28,358 nucleotides of DNA from positions 1-28,358 of the IMG/VR virus record IMGVR_UViG_3300026484_000476, one strand, 5' to 3'. The DNA comes from a virus. The position numbers and the translations under genes were made by a program. Below, one piece after another: positions 12,587 through 20,156 of the stretch (its first letter is position 1; every line of letters starts with the position of its first letter). A model generated the notes under the pieces. The model saw nothing but the letters and a program-made list of their open reading frames with translations. It searched no databases and had not been told where the DNA came from.

Positions 12587-14155
12587 ATGAAAAAACGTGA
12601 AAATTTATTAGAAAAATCAGCCCATATGACTGCATCCAATTCAGGAGATTTAGTAATTGTTGGAGCAGGAGTATCCACTATTTTTGGAGTTTTGTATCTT
12701 TTGGAAAATGGGTATTCCGGAAGTAGAATAAGAATAGTAGAACAAGGTCCATCCATTTTTGATGAGAGTAGATCTAAAAATATTTTAAAAGGATTTGGAG
12801 GAGCAGGAGCTTATTCGGATTTTAAATGTATTTTTAGCGAACATAATGATACGTCTGTAGTAGAATTTTTCGGTTTAGATAGAGTTAGAGAAGATCACAA
12901 ATTTATTCAAAAGATGATTGAAAAATTCCATCCTAATCCTGTAGAAATAGGAAAATCTCAACCTTCTCAAAAATTAGAAGATATGATGTCGTCTTCTGAA
13001 GGTTGGGACGATTTAAGCGTAGCTCAATCAAATTCTTGGCATATAGGAACAGAAAACGCTCATAAGTTATTAAAGAATATTGAAGATTATTTTAAAGAGA
13101 ATGGAGTAGAGATGTATTTCAATACTACTCTTGTAGGAATATTAAACAAGTACAATAAGTACGTAACTATGGATACGAGCGAATGGGAAACTTATAATTC
13201 TCTTTCAGTTCAAAATAGAATAGAAGAATTAAAAGAGAGAAGACTTAATTTAAGAAGAGAAATCAGATCTATTAAAAAATCCGGTAAAGATTTTTTCAAA
13301 ATTGAAGATTTAGAAAGAGAAATTGAAGGAATTAAAATTGCTATTAATAGATTTTATCCTACAGTTTATGAAAGATATTATTCAAAATTAGTTTTAGCTT
13401 TAGGCAAAAATGGTAAAAAATTCTTAGATGATTTTGCTGAAAAGAAAAAAATTAAAGTTAAGAAAAATGTAGCTCAAATAGGTGTTAGGTTTGAAACCGA
13501 ATATGATGAAGATATTCAAAATTTTGCAAAAGAACAATACGATTTTAAGTTTGTAAAAGATTATAAAGAAGATAAAATGAGAATTAGAACTTTTTGTGTA
13601 AACCATTATAGCGCTTATGTAGCTATTGAAGAAGTAGAAGATTTTGATTCTAGAATCCAATTTAATGGACACGCTTACGGATTAGAACACGAAGAAAAAT
13701 CTAATAATCTTAGCAATTGGGGGATTATAGCAGAATGTCAAGTAAGAGACGCAGATGAATACATCAAAAATATTTTAGAAAAATCTAATTATCAAGGATT
13801 TGTAGTTAAAGGTGATAATGTTAGGTTTAAATCTTCTATTGAAGGAGAAATCGGAAAAGAAGTTAAAGAAATTTCTAAAGATGAGTTTATAAAATTGTAC
13901 GGAACTTTAGGAAGAAATATTTTAAATTTTGTAGAAAGAGTTAATGAAAATCTAAAATATAATGAAAATTATATGATGTTCTTGCCTGAAATTAAAATAT
14001 CTAGTGGAAAAATTCCTAGCAAAGATGGATTTAAATTAGATGATTTTGATGATATATTTTGTATAGGAGATTTAAGTCACCTTCAAACTAGAGGAATAGT
14101 ACCAGCAGCAACTCATTTTATAGAATTTGCTAAAAAATTAAATAGAAAAGGATAA
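12587..14155 (+). CDS. FAD-dependent dehydrogenase, COG2509-like
   Basis: 522 aa. Residues 22-55 form a Rossmann FAD-binding fold: V-I-V-G-A-G-V-S-T with an acidic residue (E52) ending the second strand. This is followed by G-G-A-G-A-Y-S-D-F-K (71-80), the hallmark of the uncharacterised COG2509 dehydrogenases. The C-terminal FAD-contact segment has I-G-D-L-S-H-L-Q-T-R-G-I-V-P-A-A (about 495-510). The middle (about 195-255) contains a charged coiled-coil insertion. The gene lies 2 nt upstream of queC, which is itself coupled to queE, so it is probably co-expressed with preQ0 synthesis and might act on a deazaguanine intermediate. That role is inference; no substrate is known for the family. 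The ribosome-binding site is GAGGAG. Confidence 0.82.
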   Translation: MKKRENLLEKSAHMTASNSGDLVIVGAGVSTIFGVLYLLENGYSGSRIRIVEQGPSIFDESRSKNILKGFGGAGAYSDFKCIFSEHNDTSVVEFFGLDRVREDHKFIQKMIEKFHPNPVEIGKSQPSQKLEDMMSSSEGWDDLSVAQSNSWHIGTENAHKLLKNIEDYFKENGVEMYFNTTLVGILNKYNKYVTMDTSEWETYNSLSVQNRIEELKERRLNLRREIRSIKKSGKDFFKIEDLEREIEGIKIAINRFYPTVYERYYSKLVLALGKNGKKFLDDFAEKKKIKVKKNVAQIGVRFETEYDEDIQNFAKEQYDFKFVKDYKEDKMRIRTFCVNHYSAYVAIEEVEDFDSRIQFNGHAYGLEHEEKSNNLSNWGIIAECQVRDADEYIKNILEKSNYQGFVVKGDNVRFKSSIEGEIGKEVKEISKDEFIKLYGTLGRNILNFVERVNENLKYNENYMMFLPEIKISSGKIPSKDGFKLDDFDDIFCIGDLSHLQTRGIVPAATHFIEFAKKLNRKG

Positions 14156-14157
14156 TA

Positions 14158-14940
14158 ATGTTAGATGATTTTTTAAATTCTCTTCCAAACTTAGAAGAGG
14201 ATAAAACTGTTACTATAGCTCTTAGCGGAGGATTAGATAGCACTACTTTAGTTTATGCTTTAGTAGCCAAATATGGTAAAGATAAAGTTAAAACTTTGAG
14301 TTTTGATTTTGGACAAAGACACAATATTGAATTAGAAATGGCTAAGAAAACTTCTCAAATTTTAGAAATAGAAAATAGGGTTTATAAATTAGATTATTTA
14401 AAAGAAATTTCTAAAGATGTTAGTGCTTTAATAGAAGGAAGTGAATTAAAGCCTAAAACGGCTGAGGAAAATGCAGGTGATCCTCAAATTAATACTTATG
14501 TTCCTTTTCGAAATATGCAATTTGCTGCTATAACGGCAGCTTTTGCCGAAGCTAAAAATTCTCAATATATTTTTCAAGGCCTTAATGCTACTGATCTATA
14601 TGGATATTGGGATACTTCAGAGGAATTCGTAAAAAGAATTAACTCTGTTTTAGAATTAAATAGACAAAATAATATTCAATTTGTTGCTCCTTTTGTAGAA
14701 TTTTATAAAGAAGACGAATTAAAATTAGCTAAAGAACTTTCAGAAAAATTCGAATTAGATATTTTAAAAAAGACTTGGAGTTGTTATAACGGATTGCCTG
14801 AAAGTGGAGAATTTAAAGAATGTGGAGTTTGCAATACTTGCTCTGAAAAACTTTTAGGATATATTCAAGCAGGATATTCTGATAAAGATATTTTAGATAA
14901 ATTCAACATTACTCAAGAAAGATTAGAGGAATTAAAATAA
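14158..14940 (+). CDS. queC: 7-cyano-7-deazaguanine (preQ0) synthase QueC
   Basis: 260-aa ATP-dependent enzyme that turns 7-carboxy-7-deazaguanine plus ammonia into preQ0. Visible: PP-loop S-G-G-L-D-S-T (23-29), S-F-D-F-G-Q-R-H (48-55), and a C-terminal zinc site of four cysteines (C209, C222, C225, C228). The family motif V-P-G-R-N appears here as V-P-F-R-N (115-119). There is no glutamine-amidotransferase domain, unlike the Gat-QueC fusions of some phages that lead to the 7-amido base. It starts 2 nt after the FAD gene and its stop codon overlaps the queE start. Confidence 0.93.
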   Translation: MLDDFLNSLPNLEEDKTVTIALSGGLDSTTLVYALVAKYGKDKVKTLSFDFGQRHNIELEMAKKTSQILEIENRVYKLDYLKEISKDVSALIEGSELKPKTAEENAGDPQINTYVPFRNMQFAAITAAFAEAKNSQYIFQGLNATDLYGYWDTSEEFVKRINSVLELNRQNNIQFVAPFVEFYKEDELKLAKELSEKFELDILKKTWSCYNGLPESGEFKECGVCNTCSEKLLGYIQAGYSDKDILDKFNITQERLEELK

Positions 14941-15707
14941 TGGTACCGATAGTAGAAACTTTTTATAGCATTCAAGGTGAAGGAAAAAGAATAGTTCCTT
15001 CAGTATTTGTGAGATCAGGATTATGTAATTTCAAATGTGAAGGATTCGGATGTTCTTTAAAATCACCTGATGGAGAAGTTATTAAAGGGTGTGATAGCAT
15101 TAGAGCGGTATCTCCTAAATTTAAAGATTCTTGGGAATATTATGTTAATTATGGAGATTTGGTTGATAGGATTGATGAAACCATGCCTACTTTTAGCAAA
15201 GAGAATTTTTTAAAGCCTGATATTGTTTGGACGGGAGGTGAGCCTCTAATTCATTGGAGAGAAAATGTAATGCAAAGAACTCTCTCTCATTATATATCTA
15301 GAGGACATAAAGTTACTATAGAAACTAACGCCGCTTTGGATATAGAATTTTCTAGAAAATATCAAGAAGAAATTATGTTTTCTATGTCCGTAAAACTATC
15401 TAATTCAGGAGAACCTGAACATAAAAGAGTAAACATTGAAAACATCACTACTATTTTAGAACATTGTCCTGAAAGTTATCTCAAATTTGTAGTTTCTAAG
15501 AAAACTTGGAAAAATGATTGGGAAGAAATTAAATCTATTTTAAAAAGCATTCCTATATTTGCTACTGTTTACTTGATGCCTATGGGAGAAACTAAAAAAG
15601 AAGTTGACGAGAACTGCAATTTCGTAATGGAAAAATGCGTAGAGTTAGGTTTTAATTATTCTGATAGGTTGCATATTAGATCTTGGAATGATAAGCCTGG
15701 AGTATAA
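14940..15707 (+). CDS. queE: 7-carboxy-7-deazaguanine synthase QueE (radical SAM)
   Basis: 255-aa radical SAM enzyme that rearranges 6-carboxytetrahydropterin to 7-carboxy-7-deazaguanine. The N-terminus has E-T-F-Y-S-I-Q-G-E-G (6-15), typical of QueE. The cluster cysteines are unusual: C29 and C33 (C-x3-C), then C38 and C51 (in K-G-C-D-S) as candidates for the third ligand, instead of a plain C-x3-C-x2-C. I believe insertions here occur in some bacterial QueE types. W-T-G-G-E-P-L (about 97-103) binds SAM, and T-I-E-T-N-A follows near 125. It overlaps the last base of the queC stop codon. Confidence 0.92.
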   Translation: MVPIVETFYSIQGEGKRIVPSVFVRSGLCNFKCEGFGCSLKSPDGEVIKGCDSIRAVSPKFKDSWEYYVNYGDLVDRIDETMPTFSKENFLKPDIVWTGGEPLIHWRENVMQRTLSHYISRGHKVTIETNAALDIEFSRKYQEEIMFSMSVKLSNSGEPEHKRVNIENITTILEHCPESYLKFVVSKKTWKNDWEEIKSILKSIPIFATVYLMPMGETKKEVDENCNFVMEKCVELGFNYSDRLHIRSWNDKPGV

Positions 15708-15721
15708 ATTAAGGAGATAAA

Positions 15722-15955
15722 ATGGAAATCCCATCACTAACAAAAGATGAACAAGAAATAGAAGAAATGTTAAAGAGAAAAGAAGAAATTGAGAAAGAAC
15801 AAAAAATGATAGAAGAATGGTTAAAAGAAAATGAAGTGGAAGTTTTAAAAGATTATAAACCATCCGGAAAATCAGGTCAAAAGAGAGCAAAAAATAAAAA
15901 TTTCGTGAGTGATAAAGAATTTTCTACAGGAAAAAGAACAGGTTCAGGAGCATAA
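15722..15955 (+). CDS. Small charged coiled-coil protein
   Basis: 77 aa: residues 5-45 form a Glu/Lys coiled coil, and residues 46-77 are a basic, Gly/Ser-rich tail. No family recognised. It follows queE by 14 nt with an AAGGAG ribosome-binding site and precedes the P-loop protein by 1 nt, so it belongs to the same transcript. It might be an accessory or nucleic-acid-binding peptide. Confidence 0.7.
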   Translation: MEIPSLTKDEQEIEEMLKRKEEIEKEQKMIEEWLKENEVEVLKDYKPSGKSGQKRAKNKNFVSDKEFSTGKRTGSGA

Positions 15956-15956
15956 G

Positions 15957-16451
15957 TTGAAGGTCCTTAACTTATATGGAGGACCTGGAGTAGGAAAATC
16001 TACTATAGCTGCAGGTCTTTTCTATGAAATGAAGAAATTAGGATATAAAGTAGAATTGATAACGGAATTCGCTAAAGATTTAGTGTATTCTGAAGACAAC
16101 ACTAGATTATCAGATCAGCTTTTAGTATTTGCTGAACAACATCATAAAATTTTTAGGTTAAAAAATAAAGTAGATTATGTTATAACCGATAGTCCTTTAA
16201 ATCTTTCTATCGTCTACAATACCTCAATAGATAAAGAAATTTATAAAGAGATAGTTAATGCTGTTTTTAACAATTATGAGAATATTAATTTTTTTATAGA
16301 GAGAAATGATGACTTTTTTCAAGAGTACGGAAGAATTCATAATTTAGAACAGTCTAAATCGTTAGATGAAGAGATTCGTCAAATATTAGGTGATTATTAC
16401 TCTATCGATTCGAAAGAAGAACCTATTAAAAAAATATTAAGATTAATTTGA
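15957..16451 (+). CDS. P-loop kinase-like ATPase (AAA_28/NadR-type)
   Basis: 164 aa from a TTG start at 15957, chosen because it has GGAG 7-10 nt upstream and begins right at the conserved first strand. A GTG at 15909 would add 16 residues encoded inside the previous gene. The N-terminus is L-N-L-Y-G-G-P-G-V-G-K-S-T (Walker A, about residues 4-16). It is followed by E-F-A-K-D-L and a D-S-P-L-N strand (Walker B-like), as in small phage ATPases related to NadR-type ribosylnicotinamide kinases and other nucleoside or nucleotide kinases. It is the last gene of the FAD-queC-queE transcript, so a kinase for a modified nucleotide is conceivable. That is inference. Confidence 0.75.
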   Translation: MKVLNLYGGPGVGKSTIAAGLFYEMKKLGYKVELITEFAKDLVYSEDNTRLSDQLLVFAEQHHKIFRLKNKVDYVITDSPLNLSIVYNTSIDKEIYKEIVNAVFNNYENINFFIERNDDFFQEYGRIHNLEQSKSLDEEIRQILGDYYSIDSKEEPIKKILRLI

Positions 16452-16452
16452 T

Positions 16453-16475
16453 TTTAAGTCTCATTATACTATAAT
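16453..16475 (+). promoter_or_regulatory. Promoter, TTTAAGTC/N9/TATAAT family
   Basis: TTTAAGTC (16453-16460), 9 nt, TATAAT (16470-16475), starting 2 nt after the previous stop codon. The leader contains AGAGAGAAGGATAG, which recurs at 17725 and 27721. A 10-bp arm (16459-16468) is complementary with one mismatch to 16482-16491. Confidence 0.78.
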
Positions 16476-16504
16476 ATATCATATAAAGAGAGAAGGATAG
16501 AGAA

Positions 16505-16774
16505 ATGAAATTAAGAGAAAATGAATTAAAAATTAATACAAATGGTGTAGATCCCGATGTTTATTTTATGAATTATAGAGATAGTTCTTTAGATTTAGCT
16601 AGAAAAAATCCCGATTTATTCGAAGTTAAAGTCTCTCATAATAGAAAATATAGTGAGGTTTCTTTTACATCAAACAACATAACTCATTATATTAGATTGT
16701 ATAAAGGTTATAGAAATATGCCTTTATTTGTTACTGAAGAAATGAGCAATATTTCTAATATGAAAGGTATTTAA
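16505..16774 (+). CDS. Unknown 89-aa protein
   Basis: A small soluble protein, first gene of a three-gene unit (16505-17690) behind its own promoter. It shows alternating β-like and charged segments, with no recognisable domain. The ribosome-binding site is AAGGAT, 8 nt before the ATG. The stop codon overlaps the next start (TAATG). Probably an early or middle host-interaction protein, judged only from promoter and size. Confidence 0.7.
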   Translation: MKLRENELKINTNGVDPDVYFMNYRDSSLDLARKNPDLFEVKVSHNRKYSEVSFTSNNITHYIRLYKGYRNMPLFVTEEMSNISNMKGI

Positions 16775-16989
16775 TGAAAAATGCAGAATACTTATATGGT
16801 AGAAAAAGCCTAAAAGGTTTAGCAAATATGCCTTATAAAGAAGCTTTAGAAGTTAAAATAAATTTAGCAGAATCTTTAATCAATTCTCTATTAAAAGTTC
16901 ATTATATGGAAAGAGATAGTGAAAGAATAAATGATTGTAAAAAAGCTATCAAATTTAATGAAGAATTGATAAAGGAGATGGAAGGATGA
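16774..16989 (+). CDS. Unknown 71-aa helical protein
   Basis: A short, charged, mostly helical protein (residues 20-70) with no signal or membrane segment and no recognised family. It is coupled to both neighbours by overlapping start/stop codons (TAATG before, ATGA after). Confidence 0.68.
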   Translation: MKNAEYLYGRKSLKGLANMPYKEALEVKINLAESLINSLLKVHYMERDSERINDCKKAIKFNEELIKEMEG

Positions 16990-17690
16990 AGATCAAACAG
17001 TTAGGAAATGGAGGAGGATTTGATTTTAATCAGACGAACTCTTCGTTTTTAATATCTAATGACGATGAAACGGACTATACACTATTTGATTGTGGATATA
17101 ATGTAATGGCTCGACTTTTAGATGAAAGTGATCCTATAGATATTGAAAAAATTAATAACGTGATTATTAGTCATATGGATGAAGATCATATCGGCAATTT
17201 AAAAATGCTTATATATTGGAGATATTTTAATTTTGGAAAATCTACTAATATCGTATGTGGATTTAGAGTAGAGGAAGATTTAAGAAGATATTTAAATAAA
17301 ATGGATCATGAACTAATAGGAGGATTACCTTCTAATACTATTATGTATCATTTTAATAATAGAGCTACATATTATAATATAAAATTTATAGAAGGATATC
17401 ACGGAGTTATTCCTTCTTATGGGGTTCTTTTTTATAATAAGTGTCCTTATGATGGAATTTTTATATCAGGTGATACTAAAGCAAATTTTAATATAGAAAA
17501 GAAACTGAAAGATTTTATATCTCTAGAAAACATAAAATATATTTTCCATGATTATAGTCATTGGGATAACGTAACAAGAAATGTTCACGCTTGTAAAACA
17601 GATTTTAATTTAGAATATTCTGAAGAATTTAGAAATAAAGTTATTAAATATCATACAGGAGATTCGTTTAATTCTGATTGGTTAATGTAG
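16986..17690 (+). CDS. Metallo-β-lactamase-fold hydrolase
   Basis: 234 aa. After two β-strands comes D-C-G (35-37), then I-I-S-H-M-D-E-D-H-I-G (60-70), the H-x-[ED]-x-D-H metal site of the family. Further ligands are probably H139, D163 in S-G-D-T (161-164), H188 and H201 or H223. The substrate is unknown. Members of this fold include nucleases, phosphodiesterases and the phage cyclic-nucleotide hydrolase Apyc1, so an anti-defence phosphodiesterase is one possibility, which is inference. It is the last gene of a coupled three-gene unit. Confidence 0.78.
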   Translation: MKIKQLGNGGGFDFNQTNSSFLISNDDETDYTLFDCGYNVMARLLDESDPIDIEKINNVIISHMDEDHIGNLKMLIYWRYFNFGKSTNIVCGFRVEEDLRRYLNKMDHELIGGLPSNTIMYHFNNRATYYNIKFIEGYHGVIPSYGVLFYNKCPYDGIFISGDTKANFNIEKKLKDFISLENIKYIFHDYSHWDNVTRNVHACKTDFNLEYSEEFRNKVIKYHTGDSFNSDWLM

Positions 17691-17691
17691 T

Positions 17692-17714
17692 TTTAAGTCA
17701 AATTATAATATAAT
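17692..17714 (+). promoter_or_regulatory. Promoter, TTTAAGTC/N9/TATAAT family
   Basis: TTTAAGTC (17692-17699), 9 nt, TATAAT (17709-17714), starting 1 nt after the previous stop codon; followed by the recurring AGAGAGAAGGATAG leader. Confidence 0.8.
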
Positions 17715-17742
17715 ATGACATATAAAGAGAGAAGGATAGAAG

Positions 17743-17988
17743 ATGAGAAAAATTGTTTTAATTTTGAGTTTAGTAGGTGCTTTATTTCAAGGTTGCGGAT
17801 TTTCTAGCGATAATGAGATTAGAAAAGTTACACAAGGTGGAGCATATCCGTACATTAAAGTTTGGTGTGATAAAAAATCAAATATTGAGTATTTAATTTA
17901 TGACGATGGAAATTCAGGTGGTATAACGGTTCGATTAAATTCAAAAGGATTTCCAAAATCTTGTGAGGTGAATTATGAGCAAAATTAA
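17743..17988 (+). CDS. Small phage lipoprotein
   Basis: 81 aa with a lipoprotein signal peptide: M-R-K, a hydrophobic core (residues 4-15) and a lipobox ending L-F-Q-G-C (C18). The same L-F-Q-G-C ending occurs in the o-spanin. The mature ~60 residues contain K-V-W-C-D and S-C-E-V cysteines that could form a disulfide. It is expressed from a TTTAAGTC-type promoter rather than with the lysis genes, which suits an early envelope function such as superinfection exclusion. That role is inference. Confidence 0.75.
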   Translation: MRKIVLILSLVGALFQGCGFSSDNEIRKVTQGGAYPYIKVWCDKKSNIEYLIYDDGNSGGITVRLNSKGFPKSCEVNYEQN

Positions 17989-18046
17989 ACAATTTTTTAT
18001 TGATTTAGAAGAAAAACTTGGCGATTTAGCTGAAAAAATATTTTAG
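17975..18046 (+). CDS. Very small amphipathic peptide (23 aa)
   Basis: An ATG at 17975 preceded by GAGGTG opens a 23-codon frame ending at 18046. It overlaps the lipoprotein stop codon and ends 8 nt before the metallophosphoesterase start. The peptide is amphipathic (K-I-K-Q-F-F-I-D-L then E-K-L-G-D-L-A-E-K-I-F). Overlap, ribosome-binding site and tight spacing support translation, but it could simply couple its neighbours. Confidence 0.5.
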   Translation: MSKIKQFFIDLEEKLGDLAEKIF

Positions 18047-18054
18047 GAAATATT

Positions 18055-18906
18055 ATGAAAATAGGATTTGTGAGTGATACTCATTTAGATTTTTATATAA
18101 ACAATAAGGCCAATAAAACTAAAAACTACATCAGAGACGTTTTAAAACCTGAAGGTGGAGATGTTGTTATCATAGCTGGAGATATCTCTCACTATAATCA
18201 TCAGACTAAAGAACTTTTAAAAAATTTAACATCTTATTATAATCATGCATTATTTACTATAGGCAATCATGATTTATACTTAGTTTCAAAAAGTCAACAA
18301 TCTAAATACGGTTTAAATTCTTTTAAAAGAGTAAGCGAATTAGAAGAATGGGCCGATAATGAGAGAAATATACATTTCCTAAATGGAAATTCTGTAAATA
18401 TAGATGGACTAGTTTTTGGAGGATTACCTAATTGGTATAATCTACCTACAGCTAGTCATATTGCGGAATGGAATTATGCTATGAATGATTCTAATCTTAT
18501 TTTTGAAAGTGGTAGAAGTCATAATTATATTAATTATGGATATTATAGCGAAAAAATCTCTACTTTTGATACTCAAGCTTTTAGAAAAATTCAAGAAGAA
18601 AAATTCGAAAATTTGAGAAATATTGATGTGTTAACTACTCATATTTGTCCTTGTATAATAGATGAAAAGCATTCTCATCAAGGTCATCATGTAAAAAAAT
18701 CTATGAATATTTTCTATATGACTGATGATATTGAGAGAATAAAAAGAACAGGAGCGAAATATGTAATTTACGGACATAATCATACTACAACAAAATGGAA
18801 GAAAGGCGGAATTCAATTCTTAACTAATTCTATAGGTTATCCCTCTGAATGGGAACGTAACGGTATAGATCACATAATTATTAACAAGGAAAATAATGAA
18901 AAATAA
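18055..18906 (+). CDS. Calcineurin-like metallophosphoesterase
   Basis: 283 aa with the complete two-metal phosphoesterase set: D8 and H10 (S-D-T-H), D43 (A-G-D-I), N71/H72 (G-N-H-D), H196 (T-T-H), and H241/H243 (Y-G-H-N-H). Such enzymes hydrolyse phosphomono- or diesters; substrate and target are not evident. There is no signal peptide, so it is cytoplasmic. It is co-transcribed with the lipoprotein and overlaps the ClpP-like gene by 11 nt. It is distinct from T4 SbcC/SbcD-like gp46/47, as there is no ATPase partner. Confidence 0.85.
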   Translation: MKIGFVSDTHLDFYINNKANKTKNYIRDVLKPEGGDVVIIAGDISHYNHQTKELLKNLTSYYNHALFTIGNHDLYLVSKSQQSKYGLNSFKRVSELEEWADNERNIHFLNGNSVNIDGLVFGGLPNWYNLPTASHIAEWNYAMNDSNLIFESGRSHNYINYGYYSEKISTFDTQAFRKIQEEKFENLRNIDVLTTHICPCIIDEKHSHQGHHVKKSMNIFYMTDDIERIKRTGAKYVIYGHNHTTTKWKKGGIQFLTNSIGYPSEWERNGIDHIIINKENNEK

Positions 18907-19687
18907 ATTATCAAACGAGCAACAAGAAATTCAAGTTCCGTTAATACAATCTGATAATATTATCGAATCAGATCACCACAGTCTCTTTATTAAAGATATG
19001 CCTGAAGAATTTATTCCTGTAGTGTCTGAAAATGGTGAGATTATTGAAGGCATTTATCAACACGTACCATCCTATAGATTATATTCTATCTTTTTAGATG
19101 AATTTATGGATAATACTAAACACGGACTTCATAAAATCATTAATGCTTTGCAAGGAGGTAGTGAAAACGATTATGCGGAATTACATATTTCTTCACCAGG
19201 CGGATATGTAAATGAAGGTATGGCTTTATTTAACGTTTTAAAAGCTATGTATAACGGTAGAGTTACTACCTACGTTAATTATGGACATTCAATGGGAGCT
19301 TTAGCATTTCTTTATGGAGATGAAAGAATAGTGTATGAAAATTCTTCTCTTATGATTCATAATTGGTCTGGAGGACTTTACGGAAAATCACCAGATATGG
19401 AAGCTTATTTAGAACATTCTAATTCAAACTTATGGAAATTCTTTTCTAAAATTATTGAACCTTATCTCACTAAAAAAGAAATGAAAAGAGTTAAAAGAGG
19501 TGAAGAACTTTGGTTTGAAGCTTACGATATGTTAAAAAGAGGTATGGCAACTTCTATTATTATGGAGGGTGAGGTCTTAACGAGAGATGAGTATTTAGAG
19601 AAATATAATAAGAAAGGTAATATTAAAAAGAAATGGATTAAAAAACAGAAAAAATTACAAAAAGAAGATATTCAACTAGAACCTTAA
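18896..19687 (+). CDS. ClpP-like serine protease
   Basis: 263 aa. Residues about 65-230 match the ClpP fold: L-H-I-S-S-P-G-G-Y-V-N-E-G (97-109), the nucleophile in Y-G-H-S-M-G-A-L-A (S132), then S-S-L-M-I-H-N-W-S-G-G (H155) with a G-K-x-x-D-M-E-A-Y helix after it. An N-terminal extension of ~60 residues and a basic C-terminal tail (K-K-K-W-I-K-K-Q-K-K) are not usual for ClpP. The phage already has gp21, so this is unlikely to be its prohead protease. It could degrade host proteins or alter host Clp complexes (inference). It overlaps the phosphoesterase gene by 11 nt. Confidence 0.82.
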   Translation: MKNKLSNEQQEIQVPLIQSDNIIESDHHSLFIKDMPEEFIPVVSENGEIIEGIYQHVPSYRLYSIFLDEFMDNTKHGLHKIINALQGGSENDYAELHISSPGGYVNEGMALFNVLKAMYNGRVTTYVNYGHSMGALAFLYGDERIVYENSSLMIHNWSGGLYGKSPDMEAYLEHSNSNLWKFFSKIIEPYLTKKEMKRVKRGEELWFEAYDMLKRGMATSIIMEGEVLTRDEYLEKYNKKGNIKKKWIKKQKKLQKEDIQLEP

Positions 19688-19692
19688 AAGGT

Positions 19693-20106
19693 CTAGCTGA
19701 TAAATTTTTTAATAGAATCTACTAAAGTTTTAGATTCTTTAGATTCTTCAGTTTCTTTAGATTCTTCAGTTTCTTTAGATTCTTCAGTTTCTTCAGATTC
19801 TTCAGATTCTTTAGATTCTTTAGATTCTTCAGATTCTTTTTTCTTTTTAGGTTCTTTTTTCTTTTTAGGTTCTTTTTTCTTTTCTTCAGATTTATCAGAT
19901 TTAGGCTTAAGGGATTTTAATTTCTCTTCTAATTCTTTGATTTTATCTTCAAAATAAGATTTTAGATCCTCGTTCGGTTTTAAAGACTTAACTAATTTAA
20001 CTATTTCAAATTTAATTTTTTTGATTTCATTTTCGATTTGTTCTATAAGATCTTCTTTAAAACCTTCAGTCATATTTTTAGGTATTTTAAATTGTTTGAT
20101 TTCCAT
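19693..20106 (-). CDS. Low-complexity Glu/Ser/Lys repeat protein, late
   Basis: 137 aa. Residues 1-70 are a charged helical domain, and residues 71-125 are tandem K-K-K-E-P and E-S-K-E-S-E-E-type repeats. A short hydrophobic end follows (L-V-D-S-I-K-K-F-I-S). No known family. It is encoded opposite to its neighbours and has its own TATAAATA late box (20145-20138) and an AAAGGA ribosome-binding site, so it is a late protein, perhaps carried in the virion. The DNA repeats are 9-nt based and may vary in number between relatives. It ends convergently 5 nt from the ClpP-like gene. Confidence 0.72.
   Translation of the reverse strand: MEIKQFKIPKNMTEGFKEDLIEQIENEIKKIKFEIVKLVKSLKPNEDLKSYFEDKIKELEEKLKSLKPKSDKSEEKKKEPKKKKEPKKKKESEESKESKESEESEETEESKETEESKETEESKESKTLVDSIKKFIS
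19731..19837 (-). repeat. 9-nt tandem repeats in the Glu/Ser/Lys gene
   Basis: Nonamers of the type AGATTCTTT/AGATTCTTC/AGTTTCTTT follow one another, always keeping the reading frame. They are followed (to about 19880) by longer AGGTTCTTTTTTCTTTTT units. Slippage could change copy number. Confidence 0.75.
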
Positions 20107-20137
20107 TTAGGATTCCTTTTTTATTTGCATTTTATAA

Positions 20138-20145
20138 TATTTATA
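20138..20145 (-). promoter_or_regulatory. Late promoter of the Glu/Ser/Lys repeat gene
   Basis: Perfect TATAAATA on the minus strand, 32 nt before the ATG at 20106. A TATAAT at 20133-20138 on the other strand may serve the plus-strand gene at 20157. Confidence 0.65.
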
Positions 20146-20156
20146 TAGGAGTGATA

